Source of the DNA: Lysinibacillus sp. BPa_S21
GTDB taxonomy: Bacteria; Bacillota; Bacilli; Bacillales_A; Planococcaceae
Length of the DNA stretch: 64,000 bases
Assembly: GCF_023337795.1 (NCBI RefSeq)
Contig: NZ_JALIRS010000006.1
Location: 186,001 to 250,000, forward strand
Reading direction: 5' to 3'
This document shows positions 54,183-63,233 of this stretch, in pieces (within the stretch, counting starts at the first letter, position 1; every line of letters begins with the position of its first letter). Made by a program: the position numbers and the translations under genes. The notes beneath the pieces are model-generated. The model was not told where the DNA came from and ran no database searches. It worked only from the letters and a program-made list of their open reading frames with translations.

Positions 54183-54222
54183 TTGACAAACGAATGATAG
54201 TTAAGTAAACTTAACTTAACTA
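54183..54222 (+). promoter_or_regulatory. MarR gene promoter with overlapping operator
   Basis: TTGACA (54183-54188), 17 bp, TAAACT (54206-54211). The dyad AGTTAAGT-AA-ACTTAACT (54199-54216) covers the -10 box, and an overlapping dyad TAGTTAAG...CTTAACTA runs to 54222. This is the classical place for MarR autorepression. Confidence 0.7.
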
Positions 54223-54247
54223 AAGTGAGATAGGGGTTGATAAATCT

Positions 54248-54679
54248 GTGCACGATTATTTAACAATTATAGACAACATCAATCATAAGTTTGAGCAGTT
54301 CAAATTGTTAGTTTTACAAGAAACCAAAGAAGTTGAGGAATTAGAGAACTTTCACTTAACTCCTCAACAAGAAATTATAATGTTTTATATCATTCGCAAT
54401 GAGCCAGTAATCGCGAATGATATTGCACATCATTTTGGTATTTCAAAAAGTGCGGTTAGTCAAGTAATTTCAAAGCTAGAAGAAATAAAAATGATCGATC
54501 GTCAAGAGAATTCAATAAACCGTAGAGAGACTTTCATTTATCTTGGGGATAGAGGTCAAGAGTTTCATCAGCTTCTAAATAAAATTGACGCCATTCTTGT
54601 GGAAAAATATTATTCGAAAGTTACCTTAACAGAGTTAGAAAATGTTCTTGATACTTTAAATAAGATTGTCGGGACTTAA
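54248..54679 (+). CDS. MarR family transcriptional regulator
   Basis: A 143-aa winged helix regulator: NDIAHHFGISKSAVSQVISK recognition region and the wing RQENSINRRETFIYL. GTG 54248 follows AGGGG. It probably represses itself and the metallo-hydrolase 18 bp downstream through the dyads over the promoter. The inducer is unknown. Confidence 0.9.
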   Translation: MHDYLTIIDNINHKFEQFKLLVLQETKEVEELENFHLTPQQEIIMFYIIRNEPVIANDIAHHFGISKSAVSQVISKLEEIKMIDRQENSINRRETFIYLGDRGQEFHQLLNKIDAILVEKYYSKVTLTELENVLDTLNKIVGT

Positions 54680-54697
54680 AACACAATGGGGGTTAAG

Positions 54698-55558
54698 ATG
54701 ATGGATAAAAATTTGAAACAACTAACAAATCGTATATATTATTTACCGCATGATCCTGGAACAGATCGACCAATACTGTCTGCCATTTGTGGGGATGACG
54801 AAACATTAATTGTAGATGCAGGAAATTCTGATAAACACGCTAAGTTATTTCTTGGTGAACTAAATCAAATTCAAATGGCTAATTATCAATCTGTAGTATT
54901 AACACATTGGCATTGGGATCATAGTTTTGGAACAAATCAGATGAATCTATTTACGATAGCACATGAAAACACAAAAATGCATCTTGAAAAAATGGCGGAA
55001 TATGATTGGTCAAATGAAGCTTTAGATAATCGTGTTGAAAAAGGACTAGAGAATCAGTTTTGCTCCGACATGATAAAAAAAGAATTTGGCGAAGACAGAA
55101 ATATCACCATCACTTTACCTAATACAACTTTTAAAGATAAATATGAGATTGATTTAGGTGGTATTCGGTGTGAAGTCAAACATGTAGGTGGAGATCATTC
55201 TGATGACTCATCCATCATTTTTGTAGAGGAAGAAAAGGTACTTTTCTTAGGCGATTGTTTGTATCCGAGTATATACACACAACAACCACAATATAAAATT
55301 GATAATGTTAGACGTCTCTTAGAAATCATTGAAATGTTCGATGCTGAAATCTATGTAATTTCACATGAACCCCCATTAAACAAAGAGGATTTTATAGGCT
55401 ATATAATGTTATTGAAGTTAATTTGTGATTTAACGCAAAAACATCAAAGTAACCACTTGAATTTAGTGGATGAACTATCTTCTCAACTAAATCGTCCTTT
55501 AAGTCAGTTGGAAGAAGAAATAGTATATTGTTTTATTAACGGATTAACAGTTGATTAA
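54698..55558 (+). CDS. MBL-fold metallo-hydrolase
   Basis: A 286-aa enzyme with the di-zinc motif THWHWDH, a second His in VGGDHSDDSS, Asp in LFLGDCLYPS and a final His in VISHEPP. It is a complete MBL site. The substrate is unknown; control by an adjacent MarR suggests a detoxification role. The start 54698 is set by GGGGG, which would lie inside the gene for the ATG at 54686. Confidence 0.88.
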   Translation: MMDKNLKQLTNRIYYLPHDPGTDRPILSAICGDDETLIVDAGNSDKHAKLFLGELNQIQMANYQSVVLTHWHWDHSFGTNQMNLFTIAHENTKMHLEKMAEYDWSNEALDNRVEKGLENQFCSDMIKKEFGEDRNITITLPNTTFKDKYEIDLGGIRCEVKHVGGDHSDDSSIIFVEEEKVLFLGDCLYPSIYTQQPQYKIDNVRRLLEIIEMFDAEIYVISHEPPLNKEDFIGYIMLLKLICDLTQKHQSNHLNLVDELSSQLNRPLSQLEEEIVYCFINGLTVD

Positions 55559-55594
55559 AATAATATTAGAAGTGGTCTGTAGTTTTAAAACCGA

Positions 55595-55625
55595 AAAAAC
55601 GCTTGGGAACCCAGGCGTTTTTCAA
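55595..55625 (+). terminator. Terminator of the metallo-hydrolase gene, AAAAACGC type
   Basis: AAAAACGCTTGGG (55595-55607) with CCCAGGCGTTTTT (55610-55622). It nearly repeats the operon terminator at 53604. Confidence 0.88.
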
Positions 55626-55627
55626 TT

Positions 55628-56180
55628 CTATAAATGAAATTCTTCCTTAATACTCAAAGCAACTTCTTCGGCACTTACGTTTGTGTTGTTAATCTTGAGA
55701 TAGTTTGCATAATTTATTTCTCCATCTAAGGAATTTAATCTGTACTTTTCCAATGAGCTTTTCAAGTCTTGTTCAGACCAATCAATATTTCTTTTTGAAG
55801 GTTTATGCTCAAGTCGATTAGCACTTTTATTTCGGTCCAGTCTTTCTACTACATCAGCTTCAAGCTAAGTAGACAGTCCCTCCTCTGGATTCAAAAAGCT
55901 TGGTGAGATCGTCCCATAGTCCCAATCCTCTTGCATTTTAAAAGCCCAGACATAAGTGAAAATTAAACCATACAAATTTCTTTTATACCTCTTCAAATAT
56001 TTCCTGACGAAACAAATTCACTAATCGTTTTCCTTCAGTCGTACCATAACCAAAAAAATGACCAACTAAATCGATCGTCATATGATTATGAAAAAGTTTC
56101 AAATCTGTTACTTTAGCTAATTCCTGTCCAATAGTCATTTTCCCTACTGCTTGAGGACCAAATATTAAAACAAGTTTCAT
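55628..56180 (-). pseudogene. P-loop kinase-like AAA protein, broken by frameshifts
   Basis: ATG 56180 after AAGGGG starts a P-loop protein (LVLIFGPQAVGKMTIGQELA, Walker A GPQAVGKMT) that runs to EIFEEV and then stops at 55983. The rest is readable in other frames: LYGLIFTYVWAFKMQEDWDY, then DLTKLFESRGGTVYLA, then EADVVERLDRNKSANRLEHK, to the end ALSIKEEFHL. At least three frame changes are needed, so it is a pseudogene. Confidence 0.88.
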
Positions 56181-56474
56181 AGTCTCTCACCCCTTTTTAG
56201 ATATATTAACATAAATTTCAAACTACCCCTAATAAATGAAGGGATGTAGTTTTGCACTGAAAGTTGACAACTTTTCAAAAGTAATGCTATGGAAATTAAC
56301 CCAACAAAATGAATATATATTATTTCCAACTCCGAACTAGAGCAACCTATATTGATTAAAAATGTTAATTTATTGATAATGTATTGAAACTATTTATAGA
56401 ATCATGTTTAATAAACTTGGCTTACTTTTTATACATAATATTCCTAATAAATATGAGAAAGGATTGATGAATCT

Positions 56475-58169
56475 TTGCGCACTTTTAAAATTAGTACAAA
56501 ATTTAATTTACTTTTAGTGGGAGTCATCCTATTTTTAAGCGTCATGATTGGTTTTGTATCCCATATACAAGTGAAGCAAATTATGCTTAGCAATTTTGAG
56601 CAGAGTGTAACCCATATTTCGAAGGTCGGCTATAAGCTTCTTGATGAAAGATTTCAGGGAGATTGGACTATAAAAGATGGGGAACTTTACAAAGGGGATA
56701 CAAAAATAGTTGATCAGGATGCTTTTGTCGATGAAGTAGGAGAAAGCATCGACGGTGGCGTAACTATTTTCCAAGGCTCAAAAGGACTTATCACCAATCT
56801 AAAGCTAAATGGGGAACGTTTAGTTGGTAAAGATGCTGATCCAAATGTCGTTGAAAAAGTAATGAAAAAAGGGGAAACCTTCATAGGTGAAGCAGATGTA
56901 GTAGGCACGAAATATTTAACACTCTATGCACCGATTAAAGATCCAAATGGAGACATCATTGGCATGTGGTTTGTCGGTGAAACGATCGACGGCGTGAATG
57001 CTATTATTTTGGCATTTATCGGTAAGCTTCTTATTGTATTGTTCATCGGAGCTGTTATTGCAGTATTAGGTAGTGTCTTTTTCACAAGAGCATTTGTGAA
57101 GCCACTTCGTGAAATCAATAATCAACTACGAGACATCGCGGATGGAGAAGGAGATTTAACAAAACAGCTGCAAATTAATTCCAAGGATGAAGCAGGTGAG
57201 CTTGCACAATCTTTTAATAAAATGCTGACAAGCTTAAAAGTATTAATGCAACAAATAGCTCAATCCTCTAAACAAGTTGATGTATCCTCAGATGGATTAA
57301 CGACTAAATCGCAGCAAACGGCAGATATGACGAGAAAACTAACATCCACTTTACAAGAGCTAGCGGATGGTTCAAAAACAACGTTACATAGCACGAGTGA
57401 TAGCTTAACGGCCATGCAAGAAATGGCGATTGGCATCCAACAAGTTGCTGAAACTGCTTCAACGGTTTCAGATGCTGCAGATTTAATGAGTGATGAGGCT
57501 ACACAAGGAAATAACTCGTTGAATCGAGTATTGAATCAAATGACAATTATTAACCAATCATCTGAACATGTAGAGGAGCAGGTTCGAATATTAGGTGATC
57601 AGTCACAGCAAATTGGCAATATCGTAGATGTCATTACAAGCATCGCTGATCAAACCAATTTACTTGCCTTAAATGCAGCCATTGAAGCGGCTCGTGCGGG
57701 TGAGCAAGGAAAAGGCTTTGCTGTCGTTGCAGATGAGGTTCGTAAATTAGCAGAACAATCAAAAGAATCAGCTGATCAAATAGCATCACTTATTCATTCC
57801 ATACAAAGTGATACGGCCAATGTTATTACGGCTATTTCTAGTAATTCGAAAGAAGCTGCAGCAGGTATGGATGTTGTCGATGATACAAAACTAGCCTTCC
57901 ATAAAATCATGCAGTCGATTAAAGGTGTTAGTACCCAATTGCATGACATCTCCGCTGTAACGGAGCAAATGTCCGCAAGTGTTGAAGAAGTTACAGCCTC
58001 AACAGAAGTGATGGCACGCATTGCAAGCAAGGCAACCGAAGGCACGGAGCACGTTACGTTAACTGCGAAGGAGCAATTAGCTTTCATAGATAATATGGCT
58101 TCCTCAGCTAAAGAGATGGCACAACAGGCAGACGAGCTTCAAAGCTTATTAAAGAAATTCCAATATTAA
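56475..58169 (+). CDS. Methyl-accepting chemotaxis protein, single Cache sensor
   Basis: A 564-aa transmembrane chemoreceptor. It has membrane segment 1 at about 12-32, an outside Cache-3-type sensor to about 175 ([12 protein letters not shown]), segment 2 at about 180-205, HAMP, then a long signalling coiled coil with the hairpin tip [20 protein letters not shown]. It controls flagellar rotation through CheA/CheW; the ligand is unknown, and many single Cache-3 receptors bind small carboxylates. TTG 56475 follows AAAGGA. It is monocistronic. Confidence 0.93.
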   Translation: MRTFKISTKFNLLLVGVILFLSVMIGFVSHIQVKQIMLSNFEQSVTHISKVGYKLLDERFQGDWTIKDGELYKGDTKIVDQDAFVDEVGESIDGGVTIFQGSKGLITNLKLNGERLVGKDADPNVVEKVMKKGETFIGEADVVGTKYLTLYAPIKDPNGDIIGMWFVGETIDGVNAIILAFIGKLLIVLFIGAVIAVLGSVFFTRAFVKPLREINNQLRDIADGEGDLTKQLQINSKDEAGELAQSFNKMLTSLKVLMQQIAQSSKQVDVSSDGLTTKSQQTADMTRKLTSTLQELADGSKTTLHSTSDSLTAMQEMAIGIQQVAETASTVSDAADLMSDEATQGNNSLNRVLNQMTIINQSSEHVEEQVRILGDQSQQIGNIVDVITSIADQTNLLALNAAIEAARAGEQGKGFAVVADEVRKLAEQSKESADQIASLIHSIQSDTANVITAISSNSKEAAAGMDVVDDTKLAFHKIMQSIKGVSTQLHDISAVTEQMSASVEEVTASTEVMARIASKATEGTEHVTLTAKEQLAFIDNMASSAKEMAQQADELQSLLKKFQY

Positions 58170-58241
58170 AGATGTGAAAAATGTTTGATATCCTAAAGGT
58201 TTGAGGTACTTAACGAACAACACAACAACTAATTTTAAAAG

Positions 58242-58281
58242 AAGGATAGAAGAGCTTGAATCGCACTTTCTATCCTTTTTT
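58242..58281 (+). terminator. Terminator of the chemoreceptor gene
   Basis: AAGGATAGAA (58242-58251) with TTCTATCCTT (58268-58277), then TTTT. Confidence 0.88.
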
Positions 58282-58416
58282 ACTAAGATGACTCTGTTTA
58301 CTTTACCAACTAATTTGTTCGTTCAAGCTCAATATATTTAAAATAAATAGGAAATGTATGTTAATATGGTTATTTAATACATAGATGTGGGTTGAATATT
58401 TTAAAGGAGTATATTT

Positions 58417-58647
58417 ATGAAAATAGTAGAAAAGTATGGAAAAGTGATAATAAACGACTTTGAATTTTATGGTGAAATTCAACAAGATAAATATTGTTCT
58501 AATTGCAAGTTTAATTTAGTATATTATGATGATTTTGATGCTTATTTTTGCCCTAAATGTGATAGTTGGACTGAATCAACATGTAGTGACTCTAATTGCA
58601 AATATTGCGCTAACCGACCAGAAAAACCTTTAACTCGCAAGGCGTAA
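58417..58647 (+). CDS. Small Cys-rich zinc-binding protein, unknown
   Basis: A 76-aa protein with CSNC, CPKC and CSDSNCKYC groups, enough for one or two zinc sites. It is acidic in the middle and basic at the end. The ATG follows AAAGGAG. It lies 23 bp before an acetyltransferase gene, so they may be cotranscribed. No family was recognised. Confidence 0.65.
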   Translation: MKIVEKYGKVIINDFEFYGEIQQDKYCSNCKFNLVYYDDFDAYFCPKCDSWTESTCSDSNCKYCANRPEKPLTRKA

Positions 58648-58670
58648 ATAAACTAACGGAGATTTAAATA

Positions 58671-59141
58671 GTGGAAATAAGATTAGGCAAAATCGATGAC
58701 TTATCGCAAGTGTTGTATATATTGAATGAGGTTACATTAAATTTACAACAAAAAGGAATCCACCAATGGGAATACCCTTGGGATAATATTAAAATTAAAA
58801 ACCAGATAAAGAATAACTTTTTGTACATTTTAATTGTAGCAGAAGAAATAATAGGAACGTTTTGTATAAATGATATAGAAAATATAAATGAATTTTCCCT
58901 TGATGATAAAGGTAAGTATTTATCTCAAATTGCCATTTTATCCAAGTTTCAAGGAAAAAACATTGGTTCTGCTATAACAAAATTTGCTTGTGTTTTTGCA
59001 AATGGATTAGATAAAACCCTGTATTTAGATTGTTGGGCTGGAAATGAAAAGTTAAAACAGTTTTATTCAAGGAATGGTTTAGAATATATAGGTGATTTTC
59101 CTGAAGAAAACTATTTCGTCAGTATCTTTAAATATAGCTAA
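58671..59141 (+). CDS. GNAT family acetyltransferase
   Basis: A 156-aa N-acetyltransferase with the acetyl-CoA motif SKFQGKNIGSAITKFAC and the C-terminal YLDCWAGNEKLKQFYSRNGL. The substrate is unknown. GTG 58671 follows GGAG. The length is normal. Confidence 0.85.
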   Translation: MEIRLGKIDDLSQVLYILNEVTLNLQQKGIHQWEYPWDNIKIKNQIKNNFLYILIVAEEIIGTFCINDIENINEFSLDDKGKYLSQIAILSKFQGKNIGSAITKFACVFANGLDKTLYLDCWAGNEKLKQFYSRNGLEYIGDFPEENYFVSIFKYS

Positions 59142-59363
59142 ATATATTTGCTTACCTCTGATGAGTAAGAAGTTTTAGAGAAAAAGTTAGTCTAAGTTAG
59201 TGAATCATGACTTAAACTATTGAGGTTTTACTTGAGGATCATTGAGGCTAACTAACGAAGAAGTCAGTTGGATAAGGGTGAAGTTTCGTCGGCTACTATG
59301 TAATGAATGTGAGATATTCAAATTTTAGAAAATAATATAACCAATATTATAGAGGGAGAAGGT

Positions 59364-59909
59364 ATGATGAGTAAATTTCCGATCATAGAAACAGAAAGGT
59401 TAATATTAAGAGAAGTAACATCAAAGGATGCAAACGATATGTTTAAATACCTATCAGATAAAGAAGTTGTTAAATACATGGGGTTAGAACCATACAAATC
59501 CCCAAATGACGTCATGAGCGAAATAAGATGGTATAAATCTATACTGGAAGAAGGTACAGGTATAAGGTGGGGGATTACACAGAAAAATATTGATGTTGTA
59601 ATAGGTAGTTGTGGCTTTCTCAATATGCGCCCTAACCATTACCGGGCTGAAATAGGGTTTGAATTAAATAAAGAATATTGGGGTCAAGGAATAGCTGGCG
59701 AAGCTTTAGAAGCTGTTATTAAATATGGCTATAAATACCTTGAAATGGAACGAATTGAGGCTCTCATCGAACCTGCGAATTTATCATCACAAAAATTAAT
59801 AGAAAATCAGGGGTTTAAAAGAGAAGGTTTATTGAGGCATTATGAATATACTTGTGGCAAATTTGATGATTTATATATGTACTCAATCCTTAAAGGAGAC
59901 CTCAAATGA
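59364..59909 (+). CDS. GNAT family acetyltransferase, RimJ/RimL type
   Basis: A 181-aa enzyme beginning PIIETERLILREV, typical of RimJ/RimL-like GNATs, with motif A NKEYWGQGIAGEALEAVIKY and the ending NQGFKREGLLRHYEY. It may acetylate ribosomal proteins, antibiotics or small molecules. ATG 59364 follows GGGAG. It is separated by 220 bp from the previous GNAT gene and probably transcribed alone. Confidence 0.9.
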   Translation: MMSKFPIIETERLILREVTSKDANDMFKYLSDKEVVKYMGLEPYKSPNDVMSEIRWYKSILEEGTGIRWGITQKNIDVVIGSCGFLNMRPNHYRAEIGFELNKEYWGQGIAGEALEAVIKYGYKYLEMERIEALIEPANLSSQKLIENQGFKREGLLRHYEYTCGKFDDLYMYSILKGDLK

Positions 59910-60130
59910 ATTTAAAAAGGCGATGTATCCTTTTGCTGCTAACGGAGGATTTCACAGAGATCCCATCTTTTTTTACTAATGTTGGTCGTTTTTTATCAAC
60001 TTGATTAGATGAATAATAAATAGTATCACTTCATTTATTTAACAATCTTGTATTACGAAAATTCGGGATATTAATCTGAGTAAGTGTTTAAACCTTTTAC
60101 ATGGTCATATGTTTAATGTAAAAGGAAGTG

Positions 60131-60574
60131 ATGCTCATTATAAAAAAGGGTAAAATCACTATAATTGGAACCGTAGTCATTTTATTCGTTGTAACCTTTG
60201 TACTTCTCGATAATTCCTCAACAAAAGGAAAGATAGCTGAACAACCCCCTTCAAAAAATACTGAAATAAAAATTGAAAATGAAAAGAAATTAAAAGAAGT
60301 AGAGGATATTCAATCTCAACTTTATCAAGAAGATGGCCTTTTTGAAAATGTAAGCAATAAATTAACTGAGAAAGGCTATGTTTTTCGTATGTTACTAGCA
60401 GTTTATTCAAAAGATGATATTAGGGTGAAATATATTTTAGCAAATAAAGATGCTACAGAATCAGAACGAGAAGAGGTAAAATCCATTTTCTATAGGGCAG
60501 TTGAAAGTAATAATCTAGATCCCAATTCATTTAATCTGAAAGTGGCAGATCAAAATGATGGACCAGATTGGTAA
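60131..60574 (+). CDS. Membrane-anchored small exported protein, unknown
   Basis: A 147-aa protein with a single N-terminal hydrophobic segment (ITIIGTVVILFVVTFVLL) and an outside domain ending KVADQNDGPDW. It resembles small Bacillus proteins with the same DGPDW-type ending, possibly DUF4030, but I am unsure. The start ATG 60131 is 5 nt after AAGGAA; GTG 60128 is too close. Confidence 0.65.
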   Translation: MLIIKKGKITIIGTVVILFVVTFVLLDNSSTKGKIAEQPPSKNTEIKIENEKKLKEVEDIQSQLYQEDGLFENVSNKLTEKGYVFRMLLAVYSKDDIRVKYILANKDATESEREEVKSIFYRAVESNNLDPNSFNLKVADQNDGPDW

Positions 60575-61275
60575 TGTTGTTCTTTCGCTAATGGGGCTTC
60601 GTATTAAATAGTTTTGTCAGATCAATCGAGTGTCGAACATGGATTTTGCTCCCTACTAGTAGAAATATGTAAGTGGCTGATTGGGGCTTGAAAGGACTAG
60701 GAGCTTGCTAACCTCCGATTCTTGACCACCATACTTTCGCATGCTGAAGAATGGGGTTTGCGCTTCGGACATCCTTTTGGTCTCTAGTTCGGCGTCTGGT
60801 AACGATAAAAAGCGTGGTGTTCCTACGAAAGACTGAATATTGAAATAATTGTCGATTCCATAGTATGCTTGTGATTTAATAAATCGTGTAATAATTTATC
60901 GAGAATAGAAATATTTATTATAAGTGGCCAATTATCGCGTACCATATTTTATTAATGTGGCTATGTTCTGAGGCTTTGGAAGGGTTGTTATTTCTACACT
61001 TTTTGTCAATTTTCTCATCCTCTTCAGTGAATATTCTTCCCGTAACTTTTCTTTTTGTGTCCAAAAACGAATAAGGATTTAATTAATTTTTAAAATTATA
61101 AAGCAAAACTCATCTTGACGATTACCAATCATCCCCTTATCGGAAGTATGTTTATAAATTTGAATTTATTAAATTAAGATGGGATTTATTTTAAAAATTA
61201 ATTAATAAAGACTGCTTCAAATTTGGGGGAATCATAGAAACGAGGTGATACTAGAATAAAACTCGCATGATTTCA
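60575..61275. other. Long gap without recognised gene
   Basis: Seven hundred bases in which both strands are interrupted by stops. No terminator, tRNA or remnant was recognised. The right part is AT-rich and likely contains the promoter for the tandem-motif leader, with AATTAATTTTTAAAATTATA-type sequence near 61080-61200. Confidence 0.5.
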
Positions 61276-61386
61276 CGTTTAACCACGTTGTACGACAACA
61301 ATGAGGCTGAAAACGAAGAACTCAACTCCATAAGAAATTGAGCGTTTAACCACGTTGCACGATAGCAATGAGGCTGAAAACGAAGA
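61276..61386 (+). ncRNA. Tandem 44-nt leader RNA motif with compensatory change
   Basis: Two copies, 61276-61319 and 61343-61386, differ at three positions out of 44. Each starts CGTTTAACCA and ends AGGCTGAAAACGAAGA. CGTTT and AAACG can close an outer stem. Inside, CGTTGY and RCAATG pair around an ACGAYA loop: copy 1 has T-A and copy 2 has C-G at the same pair, so the change is compensatory. The spacer forms another stem, CTCAA (61321) with TTGAG (61338). The pair lies 66 bp upstream of the secreted-protein gene. I do not recognise it as a known riboswitch. Confidence 0.6.
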
Positions 61387-61452
61387 GACCTGACTTCAGA
61401 AATTCGGGGAATATAAAATCAATTTTCTTTTATAGTGGAGGTAAAAGAATAC

Positions 61453-62973
61453 ATGAAAATAACTAAAAAGATTTTATTGTTTTTGCTTGTTTTAATAGTA
61501 ATGATTCCGTATGTAACCATAAACGCGAGCGCCAAGAGTACTGGCAACAACGGCAATCAATCTGATCCGATAGGTGAAACCCCAGCGTCTTACCCACTAC
61601 ATCAAGCCGATCAAGCGCCTATTGACTGGTTAAGTTACAGACAGGGCGAAACCTTTGACCTTAGTGAGAAAAAGGGAGAAACTGACTTTGTTAAAGGCTA
61701 CACAGCTGACGGCGTGGGCATTTTCTGGCACTTTATTAACCCTGATAAGCTCGGCGGTTACGCGAACATCAATTTCGTTGACGAAAACGGCAAAATAGTA
61801 GAATTTAAAAACGTTCAATCTTACAAAAGTAACCAACACTTTGGTGTTGTTACCGATTATGGCTGGAAACTTCTAAGCGCAGAATATTTCCCGCAAGAAG
61901 CTCCTAAAAAAGGTGCAACACAGTTCAACCTGAGCCATACAGCCGGTAAATTGCCTGTAGTACAGCCTGCTGTCGGTTCGCTAAACGTAAATGTTGACGT
62001 AACAAAACAACATGAAAAAATAACATATCAACCTGTATGGCAAAAAAAATATCAGCCCGTCTGGCAAAAAGAATACCAACCTTACTACGCGCCCGTTTAT
62101 GCAAAAGATGTATCTACTGACAACACAGACACATTGGTAAGCTTGTCTAGTAATGCATTTAAAAACGGTCATACTTATGTTCCGGTTAATGTGGCTGCTG
62201 CAAGTGCTGATGGAGGCAGTTGGTTTGATATTGCGGATTCAAGTCCTCAAAACAGACCGAATGGCTATAAATATAATGTGAAAATAGCGAATGGCAAACT
62301 AACAATTTCCTTTGATGATAGACTCATAGCAGCAAATGTCGGTGCTTATGTTGTCAATAACCCTAAGGATTTTCCAGGAAACGCTCCAGCCCATTTTGGT
62401 AATTCAGTTTCTGTCGATATGCCAGCAGGTTACGGTGATGTAGTTTATCTGTATTTCCATAATGCAGGCGGACTTAAATGGTATACAACAGGTAAATATG
62501 AATTTAAGGAGTATAGATGGGTACGAACTGATCTTGTAGCTGATTACAAGGTACGAGATGACCTTGTAGCTGATGAATTTGTACGAAATGATAAGGTCGG
62601 CAATGAATTTGTAAAAGATAAGTATGATGTCAAGTTCACGTTGGTTGTTACCGATGAAAATGGCAATGAGGTTTACAATGGTGGGATCAATAACGGCGAT
62701 GAGTTTTCTTTAGATAATCTTAAACCAGGCAAATATACAAGTGTTCTTCGAGGCGACGACTTTGACGATGTAACTAAATCTGTAACAGTTGTTGCGGGTG
62801 AAAAAGCAAGCGCGAACTTTGACAATATAGTCGTAACAGACAAAGACTATGTGGAAGAAGAATATCTTGAAAAAATTTATCTTGATGTTATCTATCTTGA
62901 TAAAATCTATTTGAAAGATATCTATCTAAAAGATATCTATCTGGATGATGAATATGCCATCTATCTTAACTAA
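61453..62973 (+). CDS. Secreted surface protein with tyrosine-rich short repeats
   Basis: A 506-aa exported protein. The signal peptide is about 1-27 (KKILLFLLVLIVMIPYV, ending NASA). After a globular N-domain come 8-residue repeats YQPVWQKK, YQPVWQKE, YQPYYAPV. A second domain follows, then repeats like VADYKVRDDLVADEFVRND, a CnaB-like beta domain (FTLVVTDENGNEVYNGG ... GEKASANFDN), and a tail of five-residue repeats (KIYLD, VIYLD, KIYLK, DIYLK, DIYLD). There is no LPXTG anchor. It could be an adhesin or fibre-forming matrix protein (inference). The start 61453 follows GGAGGT. The tandem leader motif lies upstream. Confidence 0.75.
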   Translation: MKITKKILLFLLVLIVMIPYVTINASAKSTGNNGNQSDPIGETPASYPLHQADQAPIDWLSYRQGETFDLSEKKGETDFVKGYTADGVGIFWHFINPDKLGGYANINFVDENGKIVEFKNVQSYKSNQHFGVVTDYGWKLLSAEYFPQEAPKKGATQFNLSHTAGKLPVVQPAVGSLNVNVDVTKQHEKITYQPVWQKKYQPVWQKEYQPYYAPVYAKDVSTDNTDTLVSLSSNAFKNGHTYVPVNVAAASADGGSWFDIADSSPQNRPNGYKYNVKIANGKLTISFDDRLIAANVGAYVVNNPKDFPGNAPAHFGNSVSVDMPAGYGDVVYLYFHNAGGLKWYTTGKYEFKEYRWVRTDLVADYKVRDDLVADEFVRNDKVGNEFVKDKYDVKFTLVVTDENGNEVYNGGINNGDEFSLDNLKPGKYTSVLRGDDFDDVTKSVTVVAGEKASANFDNIVVTDKDYVEEEYLEKIYLDVIYLDKIYLKDIYLKDIYLDDEYAIYLN

Positions 62974-63036
62974 AACAACAGCAAAAAATAAAAATCTACA
63001 ATCATATGATGGTTATCCTCATTAGGTAATGATTTG

Positions 63037-63072
63037 GGCATGAGTTCTTTGTATCGGACTCATGCCTTTTTA
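63037..63072 (+). terminator. Terminator of the surface-protein gene
   Basis: GGCATGAGT (63037-63045) with ACTCATGCC (63058-63066), then TTTTTAT. Confidence 0.9.
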
Positions 63073-63233
63073 TATTGTCTAAATTCGTATTGGACTAACG
63101 GTGTAGATTAGTAAAAATTTAGTTTTGTTAAATTATGGATTATCGTGTTGTTAATAGGCTAGAATAAAGAATGTAATATAATCTTTATGTAAATAAGGGA
63201 TTGGTAGGAAATTTGGTTATAAGAAGGAGCTAT

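Noticed and set aside
61276..61386. c-di-GMP, glycine or mini-ykkC riboswitch
   Set aside because: The tandem layout and ACGA loop invite these, but the conserved cores of those classes are missing.
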